A DNA stretch of 64,000 nt from DASYTH01 sp036002505 (GTDB lineage: Bacteria > Actinomycetota > Actinomycetes > Mycobacteriales > Pseudonocardiaceae), in assembly GCF_036002505.1 (NCBI RefSeq), contig NZ_DASYTH010000223.1, forward strand, positions 1 through 64,000. The letters run 5' to 3'. Shown in pieces: positions 42,542 to 50,137 of this stretch (its first letter is position 1; the number at the start of each line of letters is the position of its first letter). The translations under genes and the position numbers were made by a program. The notes below the pieces were generated by a model. The model worked only from the letters and a program-made list of their open reading frames with translations, searched no databases and was not told where the DNA came from.

Positions 42542-42561
42542 GCGGACACACGTCCGCTGAG
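42542..42561 (+). repeat. 20-bp direct repeat, right copy
   Basis: This is identical to 40109-40128 and ends 5 bp before the discriminator base of the tRNA gene. It may be an island boundary, a tRNA terminator hairpin (GCGGAC-ACAC-GTCCGC), or both. Confidence 0.8.
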
Positions 42562-42565
42562 GACG

Positions 42566-42639
42566 TGGGGCCGGGGGGAGTCGAACCCCCACTGGCTGGA
42601 ACCTAAATCCAGTGCCTCTGCCTGTTGGGCTACGGCCCC
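42566..42639 (-). tRNA. tRNA with UAG anticodon (Leu-type) and short variable loop
   Basis: This is a 74-nt cloverleaf. The acceptor stem GGGGCCG/CGGCCCC carries discriminator A at 42566 and no encoded CCA. The D arm has a 3-bp stem (GCC/GGC) and a GGCAGA segment like tRNA-Leu. Anticodon stem CTGGA/TCCAG encloses loop TTTAGGT, anticodon UAG at 42603-42605. The variable loop is 5 nt, and the T arm is GGGGG-TTCGACT-CCCCC. UAG decodes CUA leucine, but bacterial tRNA-Leu normally has a long variable arm. A14, G37 and A73 are still leucine-like. Integrative elements commonly enter tRNA 3' ends, and the XRE-ImmA/PIN segment lies on that side. Confidence 0.9.
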
Positions 42640-42690
42640 TCGTTGTGTTGCGCGTGCAGCCTAGCCAGGTGGTTGTGTCATCATGCAGGC

Positions 42691-42864
42691 ATGGAGGTGC
42701 CCCGGCCGCTGCGGGCGGCGGTGGACTGGTTCGAGGCGCGGGGTGTCTACGTGCCGGGTGAGGATAACCGGATGCTCTCGCTGTGGCGGGACTTCGGCTG
42801 GTTGATCATCGCTTGGCTGTTCACGGTGAGCGTGTTCGTGATCTTCTTCGCGTTGGCGGCGTGA
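42691..42864 (+). CDS. small single-helix membrane protein
   Basis: A 57-residue protein: a short basic/acidic N-terminus (MEVPRPLRAAVDWFEARG), then one C-terminal membrane helix (WLIIAWLFTVSVFVIFFALAA). ATG 42691 is preferred over an upstream frame that would overlap the tRNA gene. Function unknown. It lies between the tRNA and a lipoprotein gene. Confidence 0.65.
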   Translation: MEVPRPLRAAVDWFEARGVYVPGEDNRMLSLWRDFGWLIIAWLFTVSVFVIFFALAA

Positions 42865-43031
42865 GGCCTTAGTTGGGCTGAAGAGGCTCGTTCGTTCACT
42901 CCAGGTGCCCTTACGGTCACAGCTCGGCTACAGGTACGACTCAACGGGTCAACATGGGCACCTGAACGGGCGCCAAACGTTCATCGTGGAGAGGCAACAC
43001 ATCACGCTCCCCGTCGGAAAGAAGCCACTAC

Positions 43032-43568
43032 GTGAACCTGCTCAGGCTCACGGGCGCCTGCTGCACATTGATTCTTGCAGCCGCCTGTGCCGCGGGGCCC
43101 TACTCCGACGCCGCTCCGGACCCCCAGCGACTCAGCGGGAGCCAGACCACCAGCAGCTCGGCGCGCGGCGGCGAGACGAGCGCCCGCCCTGGAGGCCGGC
43201 ACACGCTGGCCGGCGAGCTGGCGGTCACGGTGTCGGCGCCGAAGGCGTTCACCCCTACCGAGACCGCCTCACCGCACACGCCGCGCGCGGTGGCGTTCGA
43301 GTTGACCATCGACAACGAGGGGTCGGACGTCTACCGGCCTGCGCAGCTGGCGGTCACCGCGACGAGCAACGGTGTGGCCGCGCTCCAGGTGATCGACTCG
43401 ACCCAGGGGTACACCGGCATCGTCGGCGCCGACGATCTGCCGCCGGGCGAGCACCTGCGGGTGGCGGTGGCGTTCGCGATCCCCAAGGAGCCGGCCGAGG
43501 TCACGCTGCGGATCCAGCCCAACGCGGCCGACGGCGGCGGGTCCACCCTGTTCCAAGGCACCGTGTAG
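43032..43568 (+). CDS. lipoprotein of unknown function
   Basis: A 178-residue secreted lipoprotein. A signal peptide with lipobox LAAACAAG gives lipidated Cys19. After a Ser/Gly-rich linker, residues 60-175 form an Ig-like beta domain (LAVTVSAPKAFTP...VAFELTIDNEGSDVYRPAQLAVTATSNG), similar to the DUF4352-type domains of actinobacterial lipoproteins. GTG 43032 has a weak site (GGAAAG). It lies 32 bp before bcp on the same strand, so cotranscription is possible. Confidence 0.75.
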   Translation: MNLLRLTGACCTLILAAACAAGPYSDAAPDPQRLSGSQTTSSSARGGETSARPGGRHTLAGELAVTVSAPKAFTPTETASPHTPRAVAFELTIDNEGSDVYRPAQLAVTATSNGVAALQVIDSTQGYTGIVGADDLPPGEHLRVAVAFAIPKEPAEVTLRIQPNAADGGGSTLFQGTV

Positions 43569-43600
43569 GTGTGTCGGGACGGCACGCTAGCGTCCGTCCC

Positions 43601-44074
43601 ATGAGTGAGCAGAAGCGGCTGGCCGAGGGAGACGCGGCGCCGGAGTTCAGCCTTCCCGACAGCACCGGCGAGCAGGTGTCGCTGTCCGACTTCCGTGGCC
43701 GCACGGTCCTCGTCTACTTCTACCCCGCCGCCGGCACGCCCGGCTGCACCAAGCAGGCCTGCGACTTCCGGGACAACCTGGCCGGGCTGAACGACGCCGG
43801 CTTCGACGTCATCGGGATCTCGCCGGACAAGCCGGCCAAGCTCGCCAAGTTCGTCGCCGACGAGAAGCTCACCTTCCCGCTGCTGTCCGACGAGGGCCGC
43901 GCCGTGCTCACCGAGTGGGGGGCCTACGGCGAGAAGCAGAGCTACGGCCGCACGATCACCGGGGTGATCCGCTCGACGTTCGTGGTCGGGCCGGACGGCA
44001 AGATCGCCAAGGCGCTGTACAACGTCAAGGCGACCGGCCACGTGGCCAAGCTGCGCAAGGACCTGGGCATCTAG
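43601..44074 (+). CDS. bcp: thioredoxin-dependent peroxiredoxin (BCP/PrxQ)
   Basis: A 157-residue peroxiredoxin that reduces hydrogen and organic peroxides. The peroxidatic Cys is in AGTPGCTKQAC, with the resolving Cys five residues on, the atypical 2-Cys PrxQ arrangement. Length and the FTFVVGPDGKI-like C-terminus match BCP. ATG 43601 starts the domain exactly. In M. tuberculosis bcp is Rv2521 and, as I recall, neighbours the DUF3618 gene found here at 32215. Confidence 0.92.
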   Translation: MSEQKRLAEGDAAPEFSLPDSTGEQVSLSDFRGRTVLVYFYPAAGTPGCTKQACDFRDNLAGLNDAGFDVIGISPDKPAKLAKFVADEKLTFPLLSDEGRAVLTEWGAYGEKQSYGRTITGVIRSTFVVGPDGKIAKALYNVKATGHVAKLRKDLGI

Positions 44075-44145
44075 CTCCCGCTCAGCGGCACACCCGTTTC
44101 GAAACCCACCCGCTGTGGCCTATGGTCGGCTCAGGCCGGCAATGG

Positions 44146-44162
44146 TTAGTAAACCTGCCTAA
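44146..44162. promoter_or_regulatory. candidate carbohydrate-regulator operator
   Basis: TTAGTAAACCTGCCTAA is an imperfect palindrome (TTAG...CTAA) 40 bp upstream of the PQQ dehydrogenase ATG. It resembles the TTAGGAAA/TTTCCTAA operators of ROK-family repressors such as CsnR upstream of Streptomyces chitosanase genes. A role in sugar-responsive control is inferred. Confidence 0.5.
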
Positions 44163-44201
44163 TCATTGTCGGCTCGCGGACCCTGCCACAGAGGAGTGGG
44201 T

Positions 44202-46661
44202 ATGAAGCGAGGGCGATCGCTCGTGCTGTTCGGGCTCACCGCACTGGCCGCTGGCCTCACGCAGGCCGCGCCCGCCACCGCCGGCGGGGTGTCCCCCGCC
44301 GCGGCCACCCGCTACGAGGCGGAGAGCGGCACCTGCCAGGGGACCATCGACGCCAATCACACCGGGTTCTCCGGCACCGGGTTCTGCAACCTCACCAACG
44401 CCACCGGTAGCTTCGCCGAGCTCACGGTGAACGCGGCCGGCGCCGGCAACGCCACGGTGGCCATCCGGTACGCCAACGGCACGACCACCGACCGGCCGAT
44501 GGACCTCGCGGTGAACGGCACGACCCACGCCACGGCGGTGTCCTACGCCAGCACCGGCACCTGGGACGACTGGCAGTCCAGGACGTTCACGGTTCCGGTC
44601 AACGCCGGCACGAACCTGGTGCGGTTCACCTCCACCACGGCGAACGGCGGACCCAACATCGACTTCATCGACGTCGACTCGGCCGCCGCGTTCACCGACC
44701 TGCAGGCCGAGGACGCGACGATCACCCAAGGCGTGGTGGAGTCCAACCACACCGGCTTCACCGGGACCGGCTTCGTCAACTACGACAACGTCACCGGCAG
44801 CGCTGTCGAGTTCGCCAACGTCAGCGCCGCCGCGGCCGGCCCGGCCAGCCTGACGTTCCGGTTCGCCAACGGCACTACGACCGACCGGCCGATGCGGATC
44901 ACCGTCAACGGCACCGACATCGCCGCGGCGCAGAGTTTCCCCGGCACCGGGAACTGGGACACCTGGCAGGAGATCGCGCTCAACGCGACGTTGCGGGCCG
45001 GCACCAACACGGTTCGGACCACCGCGACCACCGCGAACGGCGGGCCCAACCTCGACCGGCTCCGGGTCGGCGCTCCCGCGGACACCATCCGGCCGACCGC
45101 GCCCGGCCAACCGTCCTGCTCCGACGTCGGCTTCGACGCGCTGACGCTGGACTTCCCCGGCTCGACCGACAACGTCGGCGTGGTGGCCTACGACGTCTTC
45201 AACCTCGGTCAGAAGATCTTCGAGGCGCCCAACCCGCCGGGGCCGCCGGTCCGGGTCACCGGCCTGTCCCCGAACACCCGCTACCAGATCTCGGTGTTTG
45301 CCCGCGACGCCGCCGGCCTCGAGTCGGACACCAGCCCCGAGGTGGTCTGCACCACCACCGCCGATCCGGGTGACCCGACGCCGCCGACCACCCCCGGCGC
45401 ACCGACCGTGACCAACGTCGGACAGACCAGCGCGACGCTCACGTGGGCGGCGTCCACCGACAACCGCGGCGTCGTCCGCTACGACATCCGGCTGGAGAGC
45501 AACAACTCGGTGCTCGACTCGGTGACCGGCAACCCGCCGCCCGCCACACGGAACACCACGGTGCTCGCCTGCGGCACGACGTACACGATCCACATCGTGG
45601 CCAAGGACGCCGCCGGCAACACGTCCGCGAAGAGCACCCCGCCGGTCACGTTCAGCACGGCCGCCTGCGGTGGTGGCAACAACCCGGGCACACCGGCCGC
45701 GGTGAGCACCGGCTGGTCCATCCCGTGGGACCTGTCCTGGTCGCCCGACGGCACATTCGCCCTGGTGACCGAGCGCGACACGTTCCAGGTCTTCAAGATC
45801 AACAAGAACGGCAGCGGCAAGACGATGGTCGGCACCGTGCCGAACAGCCAGACCACCGACGGCGAGGGCGGTCTGATGGGCGTGGCGTTCTCCCTGACCT
45901 GGAACGGCACATCCGACCAGGACGTGTTCTTCATGCACACCTCCTCGGAGGGCAACCGGGTGGCGAAGATGACCTTCAACGGCACCGCGCTGTCCGGCTA
46001 CACCTCGATCCTCACCGGCATCCGCAAGAGCCGCTTCCACAACGGCGGGCGGATCCGGTTCGGCCCGGACGGCTTCCTCTACGTGGCCACCGGCGACTCC
46101 CAGCAGAGCAACCTCGCCCAGGACCCGAACTCGCTCAACGGCAAGATCCTCCGGATCACCAAGACCGGCGCCGCCGCATCCGGCAACCCGTTCGGCACCA
46201 GGGTCTGGACCCTCGGCCACCGCAACATCCAGGGCCTGGCCTGGGACGCGCAGAACCGTCTCTGGGAGTCCGAGCTCGGCAACTCCGCCTTCGACGAACT
46301 GAACCTGATCGTGGCCGGCCGCAACTACGGATGGCCGACCTGCGAAGGCACCTGCAACGTCTCCGGCATGACCAACCCCAAACGCACCTGGACCCCGGCC
46401 GAAGCCTCCCCCAGCGGCCTCGCCTTCGCCAACGGCGCCCTCTTCATGGCCGCCCTCCGCGGCCAGCGGCTCTGGCGGATCGTCCTCAACGGCGAGAACG
46501 TCTCCTCGGTGACCCAGCACTTCAACGGCACCTTCGGCCGGCTCCGGCTGGTGGTCAAGGTGCCGGGCGAGAACGCCATCTGGTTCGGCACCACGAACGC
46601 CGACAACAACGGCAGCGGCGGCCCCGGCTCCGATCGGATTCTCCGCTCCAACCTCACATAA
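44202..46661 (+). CDS. secreted PQQ-type sugar dehydrogenase with CBM and FnIII domains
   Basis: An 819-residue exported protein. A signal peptide (1 to about 27) is followed by two CBM6/CBM35-like carbohydrate-binding modules (YEAESGTCQGTIDANHTGFSGTG... and LQAEDATITQGVVESNHTGFTG...). Two fibronectin III domains follow (about 305-395 and 410-490). A C-terminal six-blade propeller resembles soluble glucose/sorbosone dehydrogenase (IPWDLSWSPDGTFALVTER, RFHNGGRIRFGPDGFLYVATGDSQ, GHRNIQGLAWD, NYGWPTCEG). It likely oxidises sugar ends on polysaccharides with PQQ. CAGAGGAGTGGG before ATG 44202 sets the start. A TTAG/CTAA operator lies upstream. It may supply electrons to oxidative polysaccharide breakdown; the PQQ source is not in the window. 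Confidence 0.85.
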   Translation: MKRGRSLVLFGLTALAAGLTQAAPATAGGVSPAAATRYEAESGTCQGTIDANHTGFSGTGFCNLTNATGSFAELTVNAAGAGNATVAIRYANGTTTDRPMDLAVNGTTHATAVSYASTGTWDDWQSRTFTVPVNAGTNLVRFTSTTANGGPNIDFIDVDSAAAFTDLQAEDATITQGVVESNHTGFTGTGFVNYDNVTGSAVEFANVSAAAAGPASLTFRFANGTTTDRPMRITVNGTDIAAAQSFPGTGNWDTWQEIALNATLRAGTNTVRTTATTANGGPNLDRLRVGAPADTIRPTAPGQPSCSDVGFDALTLDFPGSTDNVGVVAYDVFNLGQKIFEAPNPPGPPVRVTGLSPNTRYQISVFARDAAGLESDTSPEVVCTTTADPGDPTPPTTPGAPTVTNVGQTSATLTWAASTDNRGVVRYDIRLESNNSVLDSVTGNPPPATRNTTVLACGTTYTIHIVAKDAAGNTSAKSTPPVTFSTAACGGGNNPGTPAAVSTGWSIPWDLSWSPDGTFALVTERDTFQVFKINKNGSGKTMVGTVPNSQTTDGEGGLMGVAFSLTWNGTSDQDVFFMHTSSEGNRVAKMTFNGTALSGYTSILTGIRKSRFHNGGRIRFGPDGFLYVATGDSQQSNLAQDPNSLNGKILRITKTGAAASGNPFGTRVWTLGHRNIQGLAWDAQNRLWESELGNSAFDELNLIVAGRNYGWPTCEGTCNVSGMTNPKRTWTPAEASPSGLAFANGALFMAALRGQRLWRIVLNGENVSSVTQHFNGTFGRLRLVVKVPGENAIWFGTTNADNNGSGGPGSDRILRSNLT

Positions 46662-46855
46662 CATGAATTACCCTCAGTGCCGGGAGGGTGATGTATAGTG
46701 AACAGCGAGGGCGACAGAGACCCGGCCACCTCTTTACGAAACGAACTTTCCGGATCTGTCCGCGGAAATAGCGTAACACTTGACCGCCTGTCAAACGTCG
46801 CTGAGTAGTCTGGTAGGAATTCGCCAGCAGTCATTCGATCATGAAGGGTGATGGC

Positions 46856-46999
46856 ATGCGGCGGATTCGGAGAGCGACGGTTGCGCTCATAGCCACCATC
46901 ACGTTGTTGCTACTCCTCGGCTACTCGGCAAGTGCTTCCCAACATTGGGCTGGCTGTCCGGAGGCTTCTCAGTCGCAGTTCGATGACGGCTCGCCATAA
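46856..46999 (+). CDS. small secreted peptide or gene remnant
   Basis: A 47-residue frame. A basic N-terminus and hydrophobic stretch (RRATVALIATITLLLLLGY) followed by SASAS look like a complete signal peptide. Only about 20 residues of mature part remain (QHWAGCPEASQSQFDD). GAAGGGTG precedes ATG 46856. It may be a true small secreted peptide or the 5' remnant of a truncated secreted-protein gene. The surrounding 46662-47147 shows no other gene. Confidence 0.45.
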   Translation: MRRIRRATVALIATITLLLLLGYSASASQHWAGCPEASQSQFDDGSP

Positions 47000-47147
47000 G
47001 TCTGTTGGAGGCGATCCAATTTCGCTGGATCTCGTAGGCGGCCAGTGGCGCAGGGCCAGGTGGCACGTGCCGGCTCGACACCGTGCCACCTGGCCTGCGG
47101 AAGGTTGCGCAGGCGATTCGCGACACGATGTTCACACAATGTGACAC

Positions 47148-47457
47148 ATGACGAGTGAGCTGTGGTGGGACGACGACGGCGTCACCTACATCACTCGACG
47201 CTTCGAGCGCTACCCCGGAGCAAGGGGGCATCGAGCCCGCTTGGACGCTCGACCCGGCGGTCGACCCGCATCGGATAGTCCGCGAGCCTGACCCGAGAAG
47301 CTGGTCGGCCACACGCGGATCATCGGGTACTCGTCAAGTGCCGGGGTTCGTTCTTACCGTGATCGTTGATCCGGAGGACAACTCCGGGGTCACCGCATGG
47401 AAGACCCGCGGAGCGGACCTGCGCGACTACCTCGAAGGTAAGGAGGCACCGCTATGA
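47148..47457 (+). pseudogene. BrnT-like toxin gene, frameshifted
   Basis: ATG 47148 begins MTSELWWDDDGVTYITRRFERY, the look of small actinobacterial BrnT-like toxins. Near 47210-47225 the sense passes to another frame reading GIEPAWTLDPAVDPHRIV...VPGFVLTVIVDPEDN...ADLRDYLEG, the expected C-terminal two thirds, ending at TGA 47455. The 310-bp length (not a multiple of three) fits a single-base indel. The family assignment is by pattern and uncertain. The antitoxin gene overlaps its stop (ATGA), the usual toxin-first BrnTA order. Confidence 0.55.
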
Positions 47458-47759
47458 ACGATCCCGCCGCGGCCACTCGCCGAGCGCGGCATGCCGCCAT
47501 CCGAGCCGAGGTCGCAGACGAGGAAACCGAGGCCGCCGAGAACGCGGCGGCGCTTGATGTGTCGCTCCATCTTCGGATCAGTCAGTCTCTTGATACCGAA
47601 CTACGCAAGCGTGCCGCCGCAGAACATATCCCCACCTCCGCGTTGGTCCGTCGGCTGCTCACGCAAGCCGTCCATCAGCGTGACACTGGCGCGCTCACGG
47701 CCGCAGAGGTCGAGGAGATCGCGCGGCGGGTTGCCCGTGAAGAGCTTCAACGTGGATAG
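47454..47759 (+). CDS. ribbon-helix-helix antitoxin
   Basis: A 101-residue protein. The central segment VSLHLRISQSLDTELRKRAAAEHIPTSALVRRLLTQAV is a ribbon-helix-helix DNA-binding fold like CopG/BrnA antitoxins. The N-terminus is charged and helical, and the C-terminus a basic/acidic helix for toxin binding. AAGGAGG precedes ATG 47454, which overlaps the toxin stop. With the toxin frame broken, the antitoxin may survive as an orphan regulator. Confidence 0.75.
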   Translation: MNDPAAATRRARHAAIRAEVADEETEAAENAAALDVSLHLRISQSLDTELRKRAAAEHIPTSALVRRLLTQAVHQRDTGALTAAEVEEIARRVAREELQRG

Positions 47760-47843
47760 TCCAATCGTATGCGGTCCGAGCACCGTTGGGTGACGATGTT
47801 CGGACGTCAAGATCGTGAGCGGAGAGGAAGCCAACCAGGGGTT

Positions 47844-49886
47844 CTAACCGGGCAGAGGGTCCAGCCCGAGTTCGGTGACGAAGAAGGTTAGTTCTTCGTG
47901 TTCACGGTCGCGCATCTGTTGGGGTGTCATGCGGGTGTTGTGGCCGCAGTCGCGAATTCGGAGCAGGATCGGGTGGGGTGCGGAGGTGGCGTGCTGGAGT
48001 CGGGCGGCCAGCTTCATGCCGTGCCAGGAGGGGCAGAAGGGATCTCGGAGGGCGCAATCGAGGAGGACCGCGGGGTAGGCGACGCCGTCCTGGACCCGGT
48101 GGTAGGGCGAGTAGCGGTGGAGCGCCGCGGCGTCCCGAGGGCGGTCGGGGTCGCCCAGGTCGGGGCGGATGATCGCGGTCATGGTGTCGCCGTCCTGGCG
48201 GCAGCGGAGCAGGTCGGCGATCGGGAGCATGGGGACGGCGGCGCGGAACAGGTCGGGGCGTTGGGTGATCGCGGCGAGGGCGGGCAGGGAACCGGCGGAG
48301 GTGCCGAAGATGCCCAGGCGGTCGGATGCGGTGAGACCGTGCGCGATGAGGTCTTCGGCGATCGTGTGGACGTCGTCGAAGGTGGTTTGCTTGGTGGACA
48401 GGCGGGCGGCGTGCCACCAGCGGGGGCCGAACTCGCCACCGCCGCGGGGGTGGGCGTGGACGTAGACGCCGCCGAGTTGTACCCAGGCGGCGGGGAGCGT
48501 GAACAGGTACGCCGGTGGCCAGGGGTTGGCGAGGGCTCCGTAAGCGCTCATCACCGTGGGCTGGGGCACTTCCAGGTCCACGTCCGCGCGGGCGAGGACG
48601 AGGTAGGGGATGGAGGTTCCGTCCTGGCTGTGGGCGGTGCGGTGGTGGACCACGACATCACCGGCGACGACCCTCGGCGGGGTGAGCTCCGCCAGCGAGC
48701 CGGTGGCCAGGTCAAAGCGGTACGCGGCGGGTGAGCGGGTCAACGAGGAGAACACGAACGTGCACTCCTCGGGTCCGGGTGCGACCAGGCTGCCGCGTTC
48801 CGGGCCCGGCCAGGCCAGCCCGTCGCCGGGGAGCGGGATCTCGCCGGGAGAACCGCCGTCCGGGTCGAGGAGGAGCAGCCGGAACGCGCCGGCGACGTGC
48901 TTGCCGATCACCAGCCGGTTTCCCACCGGAATGGCGTTGAGAAGCACGGCGCCGTCGGAGGGCGGCAGCAACTCGGTCCAGCGGGTCCGGTCGGTGGGTG
49001 CGTCCAGCGGGATGGACACCACCCGGCCGTTGGGGTGGAGGTCGGTGGCGACCGCGACGAAACGATCTTTTATCACGTTTCCCTTGTAGCTGCCGCGGAC
49101 ACCGCTGAGGAACGGCCGCCAGGGCTCACCCGCGGCGAGGTGCCGGATGAACAGCGGCCGCTGGTCGACGCCGTAGACCAGCGCGTGACCGCTCTCCGGC
49201 GACATGACCACCCGCCAGGCCGGTGCGGCGCACTCCAGCTCCTGCCGCTGCGCCGGATTCGAGTCCAGGCGGCGCAGGTAGACACCGGGCGCCGAGGTCG
49301 CGGACTCGGGGACCACGTAGTAAAACCCGGTGCCGTCGGGCAACCAGGTCACGGTGCCGACTCCGTCATGGGGAAGCCCGTCGAGCAGGACCCGGCCCGT
49401 GTCCACGTCGATGACCCGCACCTGGACCGGCTCACCGCGCTCGGACACGCCGTAGGCCAGCGCCCGCCCGTCCCGGGTCGGCTCCCAGAACAGCAGCGCC
49501 GTCAGGGCATCCGCGTCGGTGCCCCGGTCGATGGCGTTCAGGTCCACGATCCGGTGACCGGGCCCGGTAGGCGTGTCGGCCACCTCCACCGCGGCCAGGC
49601 GAGCGTCGTCCGGCACCAGCTGGCGAAACCACCGGTCCCCGTGGCGCTCCGGGGCCCATTGCCACAACGCGTTGGCATACAGGCGATCCACCGTGTCACG
49701 GCAGCGTTGCCATTCCGGTGCGGCACGCAGGTATCCGGTGGTGAACCGGTTCTGTGCCGACCGCCACGCGGCGACCTCGGGGGTGTCACCCTCCAACCAC
49801 TGGTATGGATCCTTGAAGTCGATTCCACCGATCGAGTTGGGCTCGGGGCGCACGGCGGTGGCCGGGTAGCTCGGAATGCCGGTCAC
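47844..49886 (-). CDS. prolyl oligopeptidase (S9), probable lanthipeptide leader protease
   Basis: A 680-residue serine peptidase that cuts after proline. An N-terminal beta-propeller precedes an alpha/beta-hydrolase domain with Ser in GIFGTSAGSLPALAA, Asp in LLDCALRDPFCP and His in IRDCGHNTRM. GTG 49886 is preferred, 9 nt after AGGGAGG; ATG 49895 abuts that site. It lies about 105 bp downstream of the precursor gene on the same strand. Prolyl oligopeptidases are known to process class III lanthipeptides (FlaP of flavipeptin). The precursor here has Pro13 and Pro22, so cleavage after one of these would free the core. No signal peptide is evident, so processing would be cytoplasmic. Confidence 0.88.
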   Translation of the reverse strand: MTGIPSYPATAVRPEPNSIGGIDFKDPYQWLEGDTPEVAAWRSAQNRFTTGYLRAAPEWQRCRDTVDRLYANALWQWAPERHGDRWFRQLVPDDARLAAVEVADTPTGPGHRIVDLNAIDRGTDADALTALLFWEPTRDGRALAYGVSERGEPVQVRVIDVDTGRVLLDGLPHDGVGTVTWLPDGTGFYYVVPESATSAPGVYLRRLDSNPAQRQELECAAPAWRVVMSPESGHALVYGVDQRPLFIRHLAAGEPWRPFLSGVRGSYKGNVIKDRFVAVATDLHPNGRVVSIPLDAPTDRTRWTELLPPSDGAVLLNAIPVGNRLVIGKHVAGAFRLLLLDPDGGSPGEIPLPGDGLAWPGPERGSLVAPGPEECTFVFSSLTRSPAAYRFDLATGSLAELTPPRVVAGDVVVHHRTAHSQDGTSIPYLVLARADVDLEVPQPTVMSAYGALANPWPPAYLFTLPAAWVQLGGVYVHAHPRGGGEFGPRWWHAARLSTKQTTFDDVHTIAEDLIAHGLTASDRLGIFGTSAGSLPALAAITQRPDLFRAAVPMLPIADLLRCRQDGDTMTAIIRPDLGDPDRPRDAAALHRYSPYHRVQDGVAYPAVLLDCALRDPFCPSWHGMKLAARLQHATSAPHPILLRIRDCGHNTRMTPQQMRDREHEELTFFVTELGLDPLPG

Positions 49887-49990
49887 GAAAGCCATCCTCC
49901 CTACACTGGCGACGGCGGCCGGTGGACGGATGCGGTCCACCGGCCGCCGCTTTCGGAGTCAGTGGCTCGTCTCCCGACGAACCGGCTGAA

Positions 49991-50107
49991 TCACAGGCAG
50001 TTCGGACCGTGCAGCGCCGAGATCGACGTCAGGACGGCCGACGGAGCGAAGGACGCCTGCTCCTCAGCCGGCTCCTCCAGCTCCTGTAGCTCGAGAATGA
50101 ACTCCAC
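49991..50107 (-). CDS. class III lanthipeptide precursor
   Basis: GTG 50107 is preceded by a perfect GGAGGTGA site. It encodes 38 residues: an acidic leader (MEFILELQELEEPAEEQ) and a core rich in Ser/Thr that ends in Cys37-Leu38 (SAVLTSISALHGPNCL). ILELQELE matches the I/L-x-x-L-Q leader motif read by class III synthetases. Possible dehydration sites are Ser19, Ser23, Thr27, Ser28 and Ser30; Cys37 is the only thiol. The standard labionin spacing Ser-x2-Ser-x(2-5)-Cys is not met; the closest is Thr27-x2-Ser30-x6-Cys37. The synthetase gene ends 30 bp upstream and the peptidase follows downstream. Confidence 0.85.
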   Translation of the reverse strand: MEFILELQELEEPAEEQASFAPSAVLTSISALHGPNCL

Positions 50108-50137
50108 GAAAGGTCACCTCCTTTCCACCGATCGCAC

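Noticed and set aside
44163..46664. 833-residue open frame antisense to the PQQ dehydrogenase
   Set aside because: It is a high-GC shadow of the true gene, Gly/Val/Arg-rich, with no domain pattern; the plus-strand protein has a signal peptide and clear domains.
46899..47312. 137-residue minus-strand frame
   Set aside because: It is antisense to the toxin gene and the small secreted peptide, of random composition, with no ribosome binding site.
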